From Amorphochlora amoebiformis (taxonomy: Eukaryota > Cercozoa > Chlorarachniophyceae), in assembly GCA_054601695.1 (NCBI GenBank), contig BAAHQB010000165.1:186001-250000 (forward strand): a DNA stretch of 64,000 bases, written 5' to 3'. The first letter of the stretch is position 1; every line of letters begins with the position of its first letter. The notes under the pieces were generated by a model, which had not been told where the DNA came from, did not search any database, and was given only the letters and a program-made list of their open reading frames with translations. Made by a program: the position numbers and the translations under genes. Below, one piece after another: positions 62,702-64,000 of the stretch.

Positions 62702-62764
62702 CCTCTGCGGGTTTGATCCCTTCCTCCTGTGCCTTAAGGCTGATAGCTATTGCCAGTCCCCCTA
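62702..62764 (+). CDS. 63-base exon with perfect donor
   Basis: After TATACCAAAG the frame [20 protein letters not shown] leads to CCTA|GTAAGT. The donor is followed at once by TTAGGG repeats (62779 on). Hydrophobic composition suggests a membrane or signal segment, but frame choice depends on unknown neighbours. Confidence 0.4.
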
Positions 62765-62774
62765 GTAAGTTATG

Positions 62775-63177
62775 GTCAGGGTTAGGGTTAGGGTTAGGGT
62801 TAGGGTTAGGGTTAGGGTTAGGGTTAGGATTAGGGTTAGGGTTAGGGTTATGCTTAGGGTTAATAGTAGGATTAAGGTTGGGTTTAGGGTTACGGTTAGG
62901 GTTAGGGTTACGGTTAGGGTTAGGGTTAGGATTAGGGTTAGGGTTACGGTTGGGGTTAGGATTGAGTTTGGGGTTAGGGTTAGGGTAGGTTTAGGGTTCG
63001 AGTTAGGGTTAGGGTAAAGGTTAAAGTTAGGGTTAAAGTTAGGGTTAGGGCTAGAGTTAGGGTTAGCGTTGGGTTTAGAGTTCGAGTTAGGGTTAGAGTT
63101 ACTGCTTGGGTTAGGGTTACAGATGCACTCACAGTTAGGGTTAGGCTTGGTTTGTCAGCTAGGGGTTGCAGTTAGGG

Positions 63178-63210
<33 letters not shown>

Positions 63211-63575
63211 GGGGATTTGGGTTAGGGTTAGAGTTAGGGTTACGGTTAGGGTCGTTAGGGTTAGCTTGAGGTTCGGGTTAGGGTTAGAAGTTAGAACTTA
63301 CAGATAATCATAGGGTTTGGGTACAGGTTGGACGATATATTTATATTTGGATTAGGGTTAGGGTTAGGGTTAGGGTTAGGGTTAGGGTTTAAAGACATAA
63401 GGGGTTAAGGGAAGTACTAAGGGTTAGGATTAGGGTTAAAACTTAGAAATTAGGAGGGTTAGGGTTAGGTTAGGGTGTGGGTTACGATTGGGAGTAAGGC
63501 CTAAGGTTAGGGTTAGAGTTAGGGTTAGGAATAGGCTTAGGGCTGGGTTAGGGTTAGGGTTAGGGTTAGGGTTGA
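62775..63575 (+). repeat. Degenerate TTAGGG block
   Basis: TTAGGG with many variants, on the donor side of the exon ending at 62764 and probably the bulk of one intron. Confidence 0.9.
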
Positions 63576-63662
63576 GTTGAGGCGGAGTAGAGATATATCA
63601 GGTCAGTGTATGGATATACTTGTAGATGTATATGTATATATATATACATATTATTATTATTG

Positions 63663-63729
<67 letters not shown>

Positions 63730-63730
63730 G

Positions 63731-63803
63731 GGGTATACCTCCTGCAGAGTCACCGGCTAGAAAAATAGATCTGGAACATTTATATAAACACCTAGATAGA
63801 TAT
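63731..63803 (+). CDS. 73-base exon candidate
   Basis: TATATAG acceptor, frame [24 protein letters not shown], then GTATAT donor, phase 2 to 0. A (TTA)n array and TA precede it. It could follow the exon at 62702-62764. Function unknown. Confidence 0.45.
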
Positions 63804-63809
63804 GTATAT

Positions 63810-63819
63810 ATATATTATA

Positions 63820-63866
<47 letters not shown>

Positions 63867-63948
63867 TTATATATTTATATACATACATATATGGAGGTAT
63901 ACATGCATGTATATAAATGCTCATGTATGTACATCTATATATTATATA

Positions 63949-63985
<37 letters not shown>

Positions 63986-64000
63986 CATATTATATATGTA
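63810..64000. repeat. (TA)n block to window end
   Basis: TA arrays with TACATGCATGTA; no exon seen. Confidence 0.85.

Noticed and set aside
62713-63017. Leu-Gly, Arg-Val and Asn-Pro frames in TTAGGG/CCCTAA blocks (also 22940-23260, 26390-26972, 28273-28884, 49008-49259)
   Set aside because: Translation of hexamer repeats.

Overview
The window is nuclear DNA of an intron-rich microbial eukaryote with very AT-rich, repeat-packed introns. Evidence: GT...AG introns, signal peptides, a peroxisomal RING peroxin, TTAGGG-type repeats, and no bacterial operons or Shine-Dalgarno starts. The lineage cannot be fixed from this window. About three quarters of the sequence is low complexity: (TA)n everywhere, degenerate TTAGGG/CCCTAA blocks, GA/CT tracts, (TTA)n, and one pure 502-base (CG)n tract. 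Almost all long open frames are artefacts of these repeats (poly Tyr-Ile, poly Arg-Val, poly Leu-Ser, poly Ala-Arg).

Real coding sequence survives as small islands of 24-190 bases between the repeats. Joined by splice sites and codon phase, the islands form genes. Three are large. (A) A minus-strand gene of unknown function, rich in charged residues, runs from about 19.34 kb to 15.04 kb and possibly to 13.4 kb. (B) A plus-strand PEX2-like peroxin (peroxisome import RING ubiquitin ligase) runs from 19.90 to 32.23 kb in about 17 exons. (C) A minus-strand gene with a family-2-type glycosyltransferase domain runs from 48.42 to at least 34.54 kb in 23 phase-consistent exons. A and B are divergent and share the 19.34-19.90 kb interval. 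B and C converge on 32-34.5 kb.

Smaller genes: a 4-exon secreted acidic protein with CCxxCP motifs (4.98-6.13 kb); a divergent minus-strand gene with very short introns (4.65-4.10 kb); a plus-strand gene end with a poly(A) signal (3.10-3.75 kb); a last exon of a CCxxCP relative (11.7 kb); a secreted-protein gene (51.18-50.10 kb, minus); a divergent pair at 52.0-53.8 kb (a Cys-rich membrane protein and a basic/acidic two-exon protein); a signal-peptide exon at 54.4 kb; and plus-strand exons at 57.8-58.2, 59.9, 61.0, 62.7 and 63.7 kb.

Two features stand out. First, the edges of exons (part of the exon plus its 5' or 3' splice site) have been tandemly copied with the adjacent TA array, up to eight times, in at least a dozen introns. 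Second, telomere-like arrays sit directly against splice sites. TTAGGG-sense blocks often follow a donor; CCCTAA-sense blocks often precede an acceptor, where they supply CTAAC branch-point-like motifs. All exon joins below are read by eye from splice consensus and phase; no transcript data were available.
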